A stretch of 58,014 bases of DNA from Pseudooceanicola lipolyticus (GCF_002786325.1 NZ_PGTB01000014.1:1-58014), one strand, 5' to 3'. Positions 1 through 11,541 are shown, counted from the stretch's first letter. Notes: a model not told the origin generated them from the letters alone. Translations and numbers: made by a program.

Positions 1-496
1 CTAGGGGCGGCCCTTTCCCTGTTTCAGGGAAGGCTGCGCTGTACCCGGGAACCCCTGCCTTCGGCCGGCGTCCGGTGGCGGCCAGGTCACGCTGGAATTC
101 CTGCGATTTCAGCTGGTGGCGGGCGCCGAAATAAAAGGACACGACAATGCCCAGCAGCCACCACAGCGGCTCGGGCACCAGCGCCAGCCCCTGCATCCGC
201 GCCGCGAACCACAGCGGATCGGCCATCGCCGCCACGAACAGGCCCAACGTGCCCAGCGCCAGCGCTGGGCGCGGCAGCCGGTTGACCCCATCCATCACCC
301 GGTCGAACCAGCCGGGGCATGGCCGGGCGAATTCGGCGCCCAGCTGCGCCATCGCCTGCCCCTGCAGCGTGGCGGCGCGGCCTGCGCCGGCCTCGGCGTT
401 TTCGCGAAACACCTGCGCGGTCTCGGCCAGCGCGTTGCGCCCGCCGCCAAAGACCAGCCCCATCAACCCCGCGATCAATCCACTGTTCAGCCCCAT
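1..496 (-). CDS. 3TM-type holin, probable GTA lysis holin (3' end beyond window)
   Basis: The ATG at 496 opens a frame that stays open to base 1, so the C-terminus lies outside the window. About 165 residues are visible. The N-terminal part begins MGLNSGLIAGLMGLVFGGG and is followed by an Ala/Gln-rich helix. Two hydrophobic segments lie near residues 78-95 (LALGTLGLFVAAM) and 106-121 (LWWLLGIVVSFYFGA), and a charged tail follows. This layout matches the 3TM holin family linked to gene-transfer-agent release. The start overlaps the end of the muramidase gene by 10 bases, so the two are translationally coupled as a holin/endolysin cassette. In Rhodobacter capsulatus a holin/endolysin pair unlinked to the structural GTA cluster releases particles; the same role here is inference. 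Confidence 0.75.
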   Translation of the reverse strand, partial: MGLNSGLIAGLMGLVFGGGRNALAETAQVFRENAEAGAGRAATLQGQAMAQLGAEFARPCPGWFDRVMDGVNRLPRPALALGTLGLFVAAMADPLWFAARMQGLALVPEPLWWLLGIVVSFYFGARHQLKSQEFQRDLAATGRRPKAGVPGYSAAFPETGKGPPL

Positions 497-1098
497 GCCG
501 CCACCCTTTCGCGAAACGCTGCCTCGGAGAGGTGAAACCGGGGCGACAGGAACGCCTCGGCCCGGCGGATCCAGCCGCCCTTGCCGCCCGCTTGGCTGCG
601 GGCATATTTGCGGCTGGCCGGACGGGCATCGCCCAGCCGGAAGTAATAGTTGCGCCGTGCCACGCCATAGGCATCGCGCAGCGCCATCGATGCTGGCGCC
701 GCAGCGTCGCGCGCGGCGGCCAGGGTCTGCGGCCCAATCACGCCGTCCACCGTGACCCGATAGCCCATCTCGCACAGCAGTTGCTGCAGGATGCGCACCG
801 CATTGGCCCCGGCATTGACATACATGTCGAACAGGCTGGGTTGCAGCGCGGCGGGCATCTCGCCGATGCGCGGCTTGTCGTAATAATGGGTGATGAAGAT
901 ATCGGCCGCCTGCCCGGCGGTCAGCGCGTGCAGATCGGCCAGCCCAACCGCACCATCGCCGGTCAGGTCCAGTCCCAGCCGCCGCAGCGTGTGCAGGGTG
1001 ACCCCATGTTTGGTCGCCCCGCCCGGATCGTCTGGGTCGTTCACAAAGCCGCCCTCGCGGGCGACGATCTCTTCGGCGATCTGGCGAACGGTCTGCAT
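487..1098 (-). CDS. Glycoside hydrolase family 108 N-acetylmuramidase (endolysin)
   Basis: This 203-residue protein is a predicted peptidoglycan-cleaving muramidase. The GH108 catalytic signature is near the N-terminus: EGGFVNDPDDPGGATKHG at about residues 15-32, with the catalytic Glu in EGG. The C-terminal half carries the peptidoglycan-binding motif VDGVIGPQTL found after GH108 domains. There is no signal peptide, so it needs the overlapping downstream holin to cross the membrane. It lies downstream of ccmE on the same strand after a gap of about 125 bases. No phage structural gene is near, which fits a stand-alone lysis cassette of a gene transfer agent or a domesticated prophage remnant. 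The family call is firm; the GTA role is inferred. Confidence 0.88.
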   Translation of the reverse strand: MQTVRQIAEEIVAREGGFVNDPDDPGGATKHGVTLHTLRRLGLDLTGDGAVGLADLHALTAGQAADIFITHYYDKPRIGEMPAALQPSLFDMYVNAGANAVRILQQLLCEMGYRVTVDGVIGPQTLAAARDAAAPASMALRDAYGVARRNYYFRLGDARPASRKYARSQAGGKGGWIRRAEAFLSPRFHLSEAAFRERVAAWG

Positions 1099-1223
1099 GG
1101 CGACTCACGGCTGACAAGCGTCGCAACCCTGCCGCGTCCGCGGTTAACGCGCCGCCACCGCGGCGCGCGCCGGTCTTTCCGTTTGCTGAACACCGGCCGA
1201 GGGCCGTGCCTCAGACCCGCGCC

Positions 1224-1676
1224 TCAGCTGTCGCCGGGTTCTCTGTACACGCCCTGTTCCTTCAGCGCGTCCACGACTTCCTTCGGCATGTAGGTCTCGT
1301 CATGTTTGGCAAGGATTTCAGTGGCCTGAAACACCCCGTTCACGTAGACCCCGGTGCCGATCATGCCCTCATTCTCGGCAAACAGGTCGGGCAGCACCCC
1401 GGCAAACACCACCGGAATCGACGCGCCGCCATCGGTGACACGGAACCGCACCTCCAGCCCCTCGCCACGCACGATGCTGTCCGCCTCGACCAGCCCGCCC
1501 AGGCGGAACACCTCGTCCGGTGCCGGCGGTTCGGCGATGATCTGGCTGGGCGCGCGGAAAAAATTGATGCCGTCGCGCATCGCATAGCCGATCAGCGCCG
1601 TGCTGACCGCCAGGGCAATGGCGGCCATCACGATCACCTGGATACGGCGTTGCTTTTTCAGTCTATTCAATGCCAC
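1224..1676 (-). CDS. ccmE: Cytochrome c maturation protein CcmE (heme chaperone)
   Basis: This 150-residue heme chaperone receives heme from CcmC/CcmAB and delivers it to the cytochrome c lyase in the periplasm. It has a short basic cytoplasmic N-terminus, one membrane anchor at residues 13-31, and the OB-fold domain. The covalent heme-binding histidine lies in the motif AKHDETYMP (His125), followed by Tyr129, which corresponds to the HDENYTP motif of other CcmE proteins. Its start lies two bases after the argC stop codon, so it is co-transcribed with argC. It is separated from other ccm genes, at least within this window. Confidence 0.97.
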   Translation of the reverse strand: MALNRLKKQRRIQVIVMAAIALAVSTALIGYAMRDGINFFRAPSQIIAEPPAPDEVFRLGGLVEADSIVRGEGLEVRFRVTDGGASIPVVFAGVLPDLFAENEGMIGTGVYVNGVFQATEILAKHDETYMPKEVVDALKEQGVYREPGDS

Positions 1677-1677
1677 C

Positions 1678-2706
1678 TCACGGGAATAGCGGCGCCATCA
1701 TCAAACCCTCGGTCTCGTCCTCACCTAGCATCAGGTTGGCATTCTGCAAGGCTTGGCCGCTGCTACCTTTTGTCAGGTTATCCAGAACCGCGATCACGAT
1801 GGCGCGGCCGTCGATCCGGTCGCCGGCGACACCGATATGAACAAAGTTCGATCCGCGCACATCATGGGTCGAGGGCGCGGTGCCGAAGGGCAGCAGTTCG
1901 ACGAACGGCTCGTCGGCATAGGCCGCGCTGAACGCCTGCCAGATCGCCTGGGCATCGCCACCGACATAGGCGGTGGCCAGGATGCCCCGGTTGGCCGGCA
2001 TCAGGTGCGGGGTGAACTGAACCTTGACCGGCCGGCCGGCCAGCGCCGAAAACTCCTGGTCGAACTCGCCCAGATGCCGGTGCGTGCCGCCGATTGCATA
2101 GGCGTTGTAGCCTTCGGAAAGTTCCGCATGCAGCAGGTTTTCCTTCAGCGACCGCCCCGCCCCGGAGACCGCGCATTTCATGTCGAGGATGATGTCATCG
2201 AGCCCGATCACCCCGGCCGAGATCAGCGGCCGCAGCGCGAATTGCCCGGTGGCAGCGTTGCAGCCGGTTCCAGCCACCAGCCGCGCGCCCTTGATCTGGT
2301 CGCGGTAAAACTCGGTCAGGCCATAGACCGCCTCTTGCTGCATCTCCAACGCGGCGTGATCGTTGCCGTACCACTTTTTATAGGCGGCCGGATCGCGCAG
2401 CCGGAAATCGGCGGACAGGTCGACGATTTTCAGCGTCTTGGGCAGGTCGCGGATGACCTCCTGGCTGGTCTTGTGCGGCAATGCGCAAAAGCACAGGTCG
2501 ATCCCGGCAAAGTCGATCTCTTCGATCTTGCACAGCGCCGGCAGGTCCATGTGGCGCAGATGCGGGAACACCTCGGCCATGGTCATGCCGGCCTTACGTT
2601 CGCCCGACAGCGCCACGATCTCCAGGTTCGGATGCCCGGCGATCAGCCGGACCAGTTCGGCACCGGTATAGCCGCTGGCGCCCAGGATTGCGATTTTATG
2701 GGTCAT
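1678..2706 (-). CDS. argC: N-acetyl-gamma-glutamyl-phosphate reductase
   Basis: This 342-residue enzyme makes N-acetylglutamate semialdehyde in the third step of arginine synthesis. An N-terminal NADP-binding fold shows [15 protein letters not shown] at residues 7-21. The catalytic cysteine is Cys149 in the conserved [11 protein letters not shown] motif, and the conserved histidine motif GTHRHLGE follows near residue 208. The length is typical of the long ArgC type. The gene sits between murI upstream and ccmE downstream, 110 bases after the murI stop. Confidence 0.97.
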   Translation of the reverse strand: MTHKIAILGASGYTGAELVRLIAGHPNLEIVALSGERKAGMTMAEVFPHLRHMDLPALCKIEEIDFAGIDLCFCALPHKTSQEVIRDLPKTLKIVDLSADFRLRDPAAYKKWYGNDHAALEMQQEAVYGLTEFYRDQIKGARLVAGTGCNAATGQFALRPLISAGVIGLDDIILDMKCAVSGAGRSLKENLLHAELSEGYNAYAIGGTHRHLGEFDQEFSALAGRPVKVQFTPHLMPANRGILATAYVGGDAQAIWQAFSAAYADEPFVELLPFGTAPSTHDVRGSNFVHIGVAGDRIDGRAIVIAVLDNLTKGSSGQALQNANLMLGEDETEGLMMAPLFP

Positions 2707-2816
2707 GTCAGCCCCTTATTCATTGTGTCTTGGCATATCATCACCCGCCTGCCGTAGTCCTGATCTGGACCATGCCGCGGGATCTTAGGCAAATCGGACC
2801 CTCCGCCAACCGGCGG

Positions 2817-3626
2817 TCAGGCCGCTTCGAACTGGATCTGTCGTCGCAGGAACCGGGTTGCCCCGTCGCTGACCCGACGCGGATCGCCGGTGGTCAGGTA
2901 ACCCGGCGCGCCGCTGCCCAGCATGTCGGGGTGGCGCGTCAGATAATCGGCGAGGCTGGAGGCCACCAGGTTGGCCTGGCTGTAGACCTTCACATGCGCG
3001 CCCAGCGCCGCCTGGAACACGTCCTGCATCAGCGGGTAATGGGTACAGCCCAGTACCGCCGCCTCGGGATTGGGCATCTTGCGTTTCAGCGCGTCGACAT
3101 GCGACCGCACCAGCGCCTCGGCCAGGATCATGTCGCCGTCTTCGATGGCATCGACCACGCCACCGCAGGCCTGCGCCTCGACATCCACGCCGATGGCGCG
3201 GAAGGCCAGTTCGCGCTGAAACGCCCGGCTGGCCACGGTCGCGGGTGTCGCGAACAGGGCGACATGTTTCACCTCGACCTCGCGCGGCGGGGAATTGTCG
3301 CCCCATTGCCGCTCGGTCAGCGCCTCGATCAGCGGCACGAAGACACCCAGCACCCGCTTGCCCGGCGGCAGCCCGCCCTCTTGCATCCGGCGCAGCGCAG
3401 CGGCCGAGGCGGTGTTGCAGGCGAGAATCACCAGGTCGCAACCGGCCTGCCACAGCCGCTCTACCGCGACACGGGTCAGCGCGCAGATATCATCGGCGTC
3501 CCGCACCCCATAGGGCGCATGGGCGCTGTCGGCAAAATAGATGAAATCTATCTCCGGCAGGCGCTTTTGCACGGCATCAAGGACGGTCAGGCCGCCCAGG
3601 CCGGAATCGAATACTCCAATTGCCAT
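2817..3626 (-). CDS. murI: Glutamate racemase
   Basis: This 269-residue enzyme supplies D-glutamate for peptidoglycan. The N-terminus [15 protein letters not shown] carries the substrate-binding DSG motif. The two catalytic cysteines are Cys70 in LACNTASA and Cys194 in LGCTHYPL. The start lies 6 bases after the stop of the upstream acyltransferase gene, so the two are probably one transcript. Length and motifs are ordinary for the family. Confidence 0.96.
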   Translation of the reverse strand: MAIGVFDSGLGGLTVLDAVQKRLPEIDFIYFADSAHAPYGVRDADDICALTRVAVERLWQAGCDLVILACNTASAAALRRMQEGGLPPGKRVLGVFVPLIEALTERQWGDNSPPREVEVKHVALFATPATVASRAFQRELAFRAIGVDVEAQACGGVVDAIEDGDMILAEALVRSHVDALKRKMPNPEAAVLGCTHYPLMQDVFQAALGAHVKVYSQANLVASSLADYLTRHPDMLGSGAPGYLTTGDPRRVSDGATRFLRRQIQFEAA

Positions 3627-3632
3627 CTATAC

Positions 3633-4511
3633 TCAGGCGCGATGCCGTTCCTCGAATTCATAACCGATTTCGTCAGCACGAAGCGGTTTCGGAGACAGGT
3701 CATACGTCGCTTTGCGCAGGAAATCCATCATCGCCTTCGAGTCCTTGCGCAAGGGGTCCAGAACCTCGCGCCCGATCGGTTGGCCGACCACGATGTCAAC
3801 CGGTGTATCCACCCGCTTGCGGAACTCCTTGATCAGCAGCCCCATGCGCAGTGTGGTGTGCAGATGGCTGGCGATCTGGAACAGGCGCGAGGTGTGGCCG
3901 TCGAAGAAGACCGGCACCACCACGGCGTCGGATTTGCCGATCATCCGCGCGGTGAAGCCGCGCCAGCCCGGATCCATCGGGGTGGAAAACACCCGCGCTG
4001 AGGTTGAAACGGTGCCGCCGGGAAACACGCCGATCGCACCGCCCTCGCCCAGATAGGTCAGCGCCTCCTTGCGGGTGGCGAGGTTCATCGCCAGCGCCTC
4101 TTTGGTCTCGTCAAAGGCGATGGGCAGGATCACCCGGTTCAGATCCTCGGCCTTGCGAAAGACATGATGCGCAAGAATGCGGAAATCGCCACGCACAAGC
4201 GACAGGATATGCCCCATCATCAGCCCGTCGAGGATGCCATAGGGGTGATTGGCAATCAGGATCACCGGCCCCTGGCGCGGGATATTGTCCAGCGACCCGC
4301 CGGTGACATTCAGGCTCAGCCCGTAACGTTCGACAATCACCGACCAGAAATCGCGGCCAGCGGCAACTTCGGCCTCGTAGCCGCTGGCGCGCCGGATCAG
4401 TTTCAGGCGGCCCGTCGAATTCTCCATCAGGCGGATCACCGCGCGGCCGCCCTTGGTGGCGGCCGAATGAGCATAGGAAATATCCCGTGCGATATGGCGA
4501 CGCGTTGTCAT
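3633..4511 (-). CDS. Lysophospholipid acyltransferase family protein (PlsC-like)
   Basis: This protein is about 292 residues long and belongs to the glycerolipid acyltransferase family. It shows the acyl-transfer motif ANHPYGILDG near residues 87-96 and the phosphate-binding FPGGTVST motif farther on. The spacing of the His and Asp in the first motif (HPYGILD) is slightly wider than the HX4D of classical PlsC. That places it in a side group that may act on non-standard lysolipids; substrate and product cannot be read from sequence. The chosen ATG begins MTTRRHIARD; an ATG at 4535 is an alternative, and neither has a strong ribosome binding site. It leads a minus-strand series with murI, argC and ccmE. 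Confidence 0.85.
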   Translation of the reverse strand: MTTRRHIARDISYAHSAATKGGRAVIRLMENSTGRLKLIRRASGYEAEVAAGRDFWSVIVERYGLSLNVTGGSLDNIPRQGPVILIANHPYGILDGLMMGHILSLVRGDFRILAHHVFRKAEDLNRVILPIAFDETKEALAMNLATRKEALTYLGEGGAIGVFPGGTVSTSARVFSTPMDPGWRGFTARMIGKSDAVVVPVFFDGHTSRLFQIASHLHTTLRMGLLIKEFRKRVDTPVDIVVGQPIGREVLDPLRKDSKAMMDFLRKATYDLSPKPLRADEIGYEFEERHRA

Positions 4512-4591
4512 CTGCGGCGTTCCCAAAGCCTCCATCCGCACTCAGCGGTCAGAATGTTCTGCCGTAATCCTGTTACAAGACCGTGACAAAA

Positions 4592-7500
4592 CTATTCCGC
4601 TGCGCGCGCGGTCTCCGTACCACCGTGCCGGATCACCGCAAGCAGTTCTTCGCGCCGCTTGGCCGCCTTGGTTTCGTTTTTCATCTTCACCGGGCCAAAG
4701 CCGCGGATTTCCAGCGGCAGCCGCGCCAGGGCGAGGATGGCATCCCGCGTCTGGGTGGTCAGCTTCGGCAGGACCTCGGCGAGGTCGCGTTCATACTGCT
4801 TGATCAGCGCCCGCTCCATCCGCCGTTCGGCGGTATAGCCAAACGGGTCCAGCGGCGTGCCGCGCAGCCCCTTCAACCGCGCCAGCAGGCGCAGCGGCCG
4901 TTCCATCCACGGGCCGAATTCGCGTTTTTTCGGCCGACCATCCGTGGTTTTACCACCCAAAACCGGCGGCGCCAGGTGATAGGTCATGCGAAACTCGCCA
5001 TCGAACTCGGCCGCCGCCTTGTCGCGGCTGGACAAAAGCAGCCGCGCCACCTCGTATTCATCCTTGTAGGCCAGCAGCTTGTGATAACCCAGCGCCACCG
5101 CTGCCCTGAGTTCGGCATCGGCGATGCCATCGACCAGCTTGCGATAGCGCTTGGCCAGCCGCTTGCCCTGATAGGTGGTCAGATGCGCGGCACGAAAGGC
5201 GATCTTCTCCTCGGTCGTCTTCGGCAACTGCACCACTTTCGGCGCGAGCAGCTGCGCCGCTTCCTCCGGGTGCAGCACCGCCCAGCGCCCGATCTCGAAG
5301 GCGCGCTGGTTGCGCTCCACCGCCGCGCCGTTCAGATCCAGCGCCTGCATGATCGCCGCATGGCTCAGCGGGATCAGCCCGCGCTGCCAGGCGGCGCCGA
5401 ACAGCATCATGTTGGAAAAGATCGAATCGCCCAGCACCGCCTTGGCCAGGTCGGAGGCGTCGAACAGGTCGACCCGGTCTTTCATCCGCGCTTGAAGGGC
5501 AAGCTCCAAACGGTCGAACGGCAAGGAAAATTCCGTGTTCCGGGTGAAGTCTCCGGTGATGATCTGATGGCTGTTTACCACCGCGCCGGTCTGGCCGGTG
5601 CGGGTCAGGCCCAGCGTCTTGGCGCCGGCGCTGACCACCAGGTCGCCGCCGATCAGCGCATGCGCCTCGCCGGTGGCAACGCGGATGGCGCTGATATCCT
5701 CGGGCGTTTCGGCAATGCGGCAATGGATATGCACCGCGCCACCCTTCTGCGCCAGTCCGGCCATTTCCATCATGCCGGCGCCCTTGCCGTCGATCTGCGC
5801 CGCCTGCGCCATCACCGCGCCGATGGTCACCACGCCGGTGCCGCCGACGCCGGTAATCACCACGTTATGGGTGCCGGTGATGGCGGGCAGTGCGGGCTCC
5901 GGCAGGTCGGGCAGTTCCAGTTCCACCGTCGCCGCCTTTTTCACCTTGGCGCCTTCCAGGGTGACGAAAGACGGGCAAAACCCCTTGAGGCATGAAAAAT
6001 CCTTGTTGCAGGACGATTGGTCGATGGCCCGCTTGCGGCCCAGCTCGGTCTCGGCCGGGACAACGGAGACGCAGTTCGACTGCACCCCGCAATCGCCGCA
6101 GCCCTCGCAGACATCGGTGTTGATGAATACCCGCTTGTCGATATCCGGGAAACTGCCGCGCTTGCGCCTGCGACGCTTTTCCGCCGCGCAGGTCTGGATG
6201 TAAAGGATCGCGGAAACCCCCGGAATCTCGCGATATTTCTTCTGCACCGCATCCATGTCGGCGCGTTCGTGCCATTCCAGCCCCTTGGGAAACCCGTCGC
6301 GCGCCGGTTCTTCCTTTTCGTCATAGACCACGGCGACATGCTGGATGCCCATTGCCTTCAGCTCGCGGGCGATGCGCGGCGCGTCCAGGTCGCCCTCGTT
6401 ATGCTGCCCGCCGGTCATGGCGACGGCATCGTTATAGAGGATCTTGTAGGTGATATTGGTGCCCGCCGCGATGGCGGCGCGGATCGCCTGCACCCCGGAA
6501 TGGTTATAGGTGCCATCGCCCAGGTTCTGGAACACATGCGGCGTTTTCGAAAACGGCGCCTCGCCGATCCAGTTGGCCCCCTCGCCGCCCATATGGGTAA
6601 AGCCCAGGGTGTCGCGGTCCATCCATTGCGCCATGTAGTGACAGCCGATCCCGGCATAGGCGCGCGAGCCATCGGGCACCCGGGTCGAGGTGTTGTGCGG
6701 ACAGCCGGAGCAGAAATAGGGCAACCGTGCCGCCATATCCTCGGCATTGTCATTGCGCCGCGCCTCGGACAGCGCGCGCAGCCCAGCCTGCACCCCCTCG
6801 GTATCGCGCCCCTCTTCGATCAGGATGCCGCCCAGCTTTTCGGCAATCATGATCGGGTCCAGCGCGCCGCGGGTCGGGAACAGCTCGTCCCGGTGCATGC
6901 CGCCGGCGCCGCCCCGGTACCAGCCATAGACCCGCCGGCCGCGGCGATCGTCGAAAATAGCCTCTTTGATCTGCACTTCGATCAGCTTGCGCTTTTCCTC
7001 GACCACCACGATCAGGTCCAGCCCCTCGGCCCAGTCGTGGAAACTGGTCATGTCCAGCGGGAAGGTCTGGCCGATCTTGTAGGTGGTGATGCCCAGGCGC
7101 TCGGCCTCGTTCTCGTCGATGTTCAGCAGCGACATGGCATGGGTCAGGTCCAGCCAGTTCTTGCCGGCGGCAACAAAGCCGATCTTGGCCCCCGGCTTGC
7201 CCCAGACCCGCCGGTCGATGCGGTTGGCGCGGGCGAAGGCCTCGGCCGCGAAGCGCTTGTAATCGATCACGCGGGCCTCTTGCGCGTGTGGCGTATCCAC
7301 CAGCCGGATATTCAAACCACCTTCGGGCATGGCGAATTCCGGGATGGCCAGCGACATCCGCTGCGGATCGCCATCGACCACCGAGGTCGCCTCGACCGTG
7401 TCTTTCATCGTCTTCAGACCAACCCAAAGCCCGGAAAACCGCGACAGGGCAAAGCCGTAGATGCCGTAGTCAAGGATCTCCTGCACCCCGGCGGGGCTGA

Positions 7501-8011
7501 CGATCGGCATATAGGCATCCATCAGCGCCCATTCCGACTGATGCAGCACCGTCGAGCTTTCGCCGGTATGGTCGTCGCCCATCGCCATCAGAACGCCGCC
7601 CAGCGCGCTGCTGCCGGCCATATTGGCATGGCGCACCACATCGCCCGAGCGGTCCACGCCCGGCCCTTTGCCGTACCACAGCCCGAACACGCCGTCGAAC
7701 TTGCCCTCGCCGCGCAGTTCGGCCTGTTGGGCGCCCCAGAGCGCGGTTGCGGCCAGATCCTCGTTCAGCCCGAACTGAAAGGTGACATCATGCGCCGCCA
7801 GATGTTTGGCCGCACGGGTCATCTGCATGTCAACCGCACCCAAGGGCGAGCCGCGATAACCGGTGACCAGCCCGGCGGTGTTATGGCCGGCGGCGCGGTC
7901 GCGCGCCTTCTGCATCAGCATCAGCCGCACCAGCGCCTGCGTCCCGTTCAGCAGGACAGGGCTTTTCTCAAGATCGAAACGGTCGTTGAGCGAGATTTTC
8001 TGAGTGCTCAT
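4592..8011 (-). CDS. Indolepyruvate ferredoxin oxidoreductase family protein, fused alpha/beta(gamma) form
   Basis: This 1139-residue one-piece 2-oxoacid:acceptor oxidoreductase decarboxylates aryl pyruvates such as indolepyruvate to acyl-CoA. The N-terminal pyrimidine-binding domain contains GLVTGYRGSPLG. The thiamine diphosphate half has FCSGCPHNTSTR and YAGIGCHYM. The cysteine cluster VCEGCGDCGVQSNC would hold an iron-sulfur centre, and the C-terminal gamma-type domain has VGGTGVVTIGAV. The ATG at 8011 (MSTQKISL) was preferred over an upstream in-frame start because GGGGAGG lies seven bases before it. The gene is divergent from a LysR regulator with a palindrome between them, so LysR control is likely. 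Aromatic amino acid breakdown is the known family role. Confidence 0.93.
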   Translation of the reverse strand: MSTQKISLNDRFDLEKSPVLLNGTQALVRLMLMQKARDRAAGHNTAGLVTGYRGSPLGAVDMQMTRAAKHLAAHDVTFQFGLNEDLAATALWGAQQAELRGEGKFDGVFGLWYGKGPGVDRSGDVVRHANMAGSSALGGVLMAMGDDHTGESSTVLHQSEWALMDAYMPIVSPAGVQEILDYGIYGFALSRFSGLWVGLKTMKDTVEATSVVDGDPQRMSLAIPEFAMPEGGLNIRLVDTPHAQEARVIDYKRFAAEAFARANRIDRRVWGKPGAKIGFVAAGKNWLDLTHAMSLLNIDENEAERLGITTYKIGQTFPLDMTSFHDWAEGLDLIVVVEEKRKLIEVQIKEAIFDDRRGRRVYGWYRGGAGGMHRDELFPTRGALDPIMIAEKLGGILIEEGRDTEGVQAGLRALSEARRNDNAEDMAARLPYFCSGCPHNTSTRVPDGSRAYAGIGCHYMAQWMDRDTLGFTHMGGEGANWIGEAPFSKTPHVFQNLGDGTYNHSGVQAIRAAIAAGTNITYKILYNDAVAMTGGQHNEGDLDAPRIARELKAMGIQHVAVVYDEKEEPARDGFPKGLEWHERADMDAVQKKYREIPGVSAILYIQTCAAEKRRRRKRGSFPDIDKRVFINTDVCEGCGDCGVQSNCVSVVPAETELGRKRAIDQSSCNKDFSCLKGFCPSFVTLEGAKVKKAATVELELPDLPEPALPAITGTHNVVITGVGGTGVVTIGAVMAQAAQIDGKGAGMMEMAGLAQKGGAVHIHCRIAETPEDISAIRVATGEAHALIGGDLVVSAGAKTLGLTRTGQTGAVVNSHQIITGDFTRNTEFSLPFDRLELALQARMKDRVDLFDASDLAKAVLGDSIFSNMMLFGAAWQRGLIPLSHAAIMQALDLNGAAVERNQRAFEIGRWAVLHPEEAAQLLAPKVVQLPKTTEEKIAFRAAHLTTYQGKRLAKRYRKLVDGIADAELRAAVALGYHKLLAYKDEYEVARLLLSSRDKAAAEFDGEFRMTYHLAPPVLGGKTTDGRPKKREFGPWMERPLRLLARLKGLRGTPLDPFGYTAERRMERALIKQYERDLAEVLPKLTTQTRDAILALARLPLEIRGFGPVKMKNETKAAKRREELLAVIRHGGTETARAAE

Positions 8012-8058
8012 TTGCTGCCTCCCCAGCCGGTTCGGTTGCACAACTTGCGAACAATAAT

Positions 8059-8077
8059 AGGTCAAAATAACTGACCT
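8059..8077. promoter_or_regulatory. Inverted repeat, probable LysR-type operator between iorAB and lysR
   Basis: A perfect dyad AGGTCA-N7-TGACCT lies 48 bases upstream of the oxidoreductase start and 124 bases upstream of the divergent lysR start. It contains the T-N11-A core expected of LysR-type regulator boxes (T8062 and A8074), and a further AGGT half-site follows at about 8082. Binding by the adjacent LysR protein is inferred from position and form. Confidence 0.5.
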
Positions 8078-8200
8078 GCATAGGTAAAAGTTTGAAGTTT
8101 CGCCCCGGACACATCAACAGGTGCATCTCGTCCGTGCCTCGCCTATATAGACCGCAGCTTAGGCAAGCACAGAATTTGGCAAAAGAACGAGATCCAGAAA

Positions 8201-9106
8201 ATGGACTGGGACAAGCTTAGAATCTTCCACGCGGTTGCCGATGCCGGCTCGCTTACCCACGCCGGTGACCGGCTGAACCTGTCGCAATCGGCGGTCAGCC
8301 GTCAAATACGCGCGCTGGAGGAAAGCTTGAACACCACGCTGTTCCACCGGCACGCCCGCGGCCTGATCCTGACCGAACAGGGCGAATTGCTGTTCGACGC
8401 CACGCGCTCGATGACCAAGCGGCTGGATGCCGCCGCCGCCCGCATCCGCGACAGCGAGGACGAGGTGTTCGGCGAGCTGCGCGTCACCACGACCACCGGG
8501 TTTGGCACGCTCTGGCTGGTGCCGCGCCTGCCCAAGCTCTATGAACGCTATCCCGGTCTGAAAATCGACCTGATGCTGGAAGAACGCGTGCTGGACCTGC
8601 CGATGCGCGAGGCCGATGTCGCCATCCGGATGAAAGAGCCCAGCCAGGCCGAACTGATCCGGAAACGCCTGATGACGGTGCAGATGCTGCTCTATGCCTC
8701 GCGCGACTACATCAGCGAAATCGGCGAACCGAAAGAGCTGGAGGATATCACCAGCCACCGGCTGATCTGCCAGAACACGAATTCCGCCCAGGTCGCGGCG
8801 GGCGCCGCGCTGGTACAACATCTCATGACCTACAATCCCGCCTCGCTGCTGACGGTGAACAACTATTTCGGCGTGCTGCAGGGGGTGATCAACAATCTGG
8901 GGATCGGCGTCCTTCCCGATTACCTGGTCGAGGATTTCCCCGAGCTTGTCCGGGTGTTGCCGCAGATCGAATCGGCGGATGTGCCGGTTTTCCTGGCCTA
9001 TCCCGAAGAGCTGCGGCAATCGCGGCGGGTCTCGGTTTTCCGCGATTTCGTGCAGGAAGAGATTATTGCACACCGCAAACAACTGCGGCTGATGGGAAAA
9101 CTCTAG
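8201..9106 (+). CDS. LysR family transcriptional regulator
   Basis: This 301-residue regulator has an N-terminal winged helix-turn-helix (residues 1-60, including AGDRLNLSQSAVSRQIRALE) and a C-terminal periplasmic-binding-protein-like effector domain. It is transcribed divergently from the indolepyruvate oxidoreductase gene. By the usual LysR pattern it controls that gene and itself, with an aryl-pyruvate-type inducer as the likely ligand. A stand-alone role cannot be excluded. It is followed by a probable small RNA and a strong terminator. Confidence 0.92.
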   Translation: MDWDKLRIFHAVADAGSLTHAGDRLNLSQSAVSRQIRALEESLNTTLFHRHARGLILTEQGELLFDATRSMTKRLDAAAARIRDSEDEVFGELRVTTTTGFGTLWLVPRLPKLYERYPGLKIDLMLEERVLDLPMREADVAIRMKEPSQAELIRKRLMTVQMLLYASRDYISEIGEPKELEDITSHRLICQNTNSAQVAAGAALVQHLMTYNPASLLTVNNYFGVLQGVINNLGIGVLPDYLVEDFPELVRVLPQIESADVPVFLAYPEELRQSRRVSVFRDFVQEEIIAHRKQLRLMGKL

Positions 9107-9191
9107 AGTTGCAAAATGAGCATAGCAGAAATGCTGCAACTGCGGCATTTTGGGCCTTGATCAGACAAAGTGCGATCACTAAATCGGCTTT

Positions 9192-9273
9192 TGAAAGCAG
9201 AAGCGCTTAACCGCGCATCACTTTCAACCTCCCTGTTGGACTTAGGCCGAGCTTAGTGCTCGGCCTTTTTTTT
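9192..9273 (+). ncRNA. Candidate small RNA with anti-Shine-Dalgarno hairpin loop
   Basis: Between lysR and purL lies a compact unit without a reading frame. A promoter-like pair TTGATC-N17-TAAATC (9157-9185) precedes it. A small hairpin at 9223-9240 presents CTCCCT in its loop between TTCAAC and GTTGGA arms. A perfect nine-base-pair terminator hairpin with a T run ends it. Alphaproteobacterial trans-acting small RNAs often expose C/U-rich anti-Shine-Dalgarno loops in this way. The start near 9192 is an estimate from the promoter. The terminator could instead simply serve lysR. Confidence 0.42.
9244..9273 (+). terminator. Rho-independent terminator
   Basis: The perfect stem AGGCCGAGC/GCTCGGCCT (9244-9252 and 9258-9266) has a five-base loop and is followed directly by a run of eight T. 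It ends the lysR transcript or the candidate small RNA and insulates purL. Confidence 0.9.
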
Positions 9274-9378
9274 GCCGCGCCACCGGCCTTGCTGGCCGGA
9301 AACCAGGGCTTTGGCCCTTTCCCCGCCCCCGGCCATGTCATACAAGCGGCGGGCAAAGAAGCGGGGATTTCACAGCAG

Positions 9379-11540
<2,162 letters not shown>

Positions 11541-11541
<1 letters not shown>

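Noticed and set aside
6017-8074. 685-codon plus-strand frame opposite the indolepyruvate oxidoreductase
   Set aside because: Shadow of a gene with intact TPP and Fe-S motifs; no ribosome binding site and Arg/His-rich composition.
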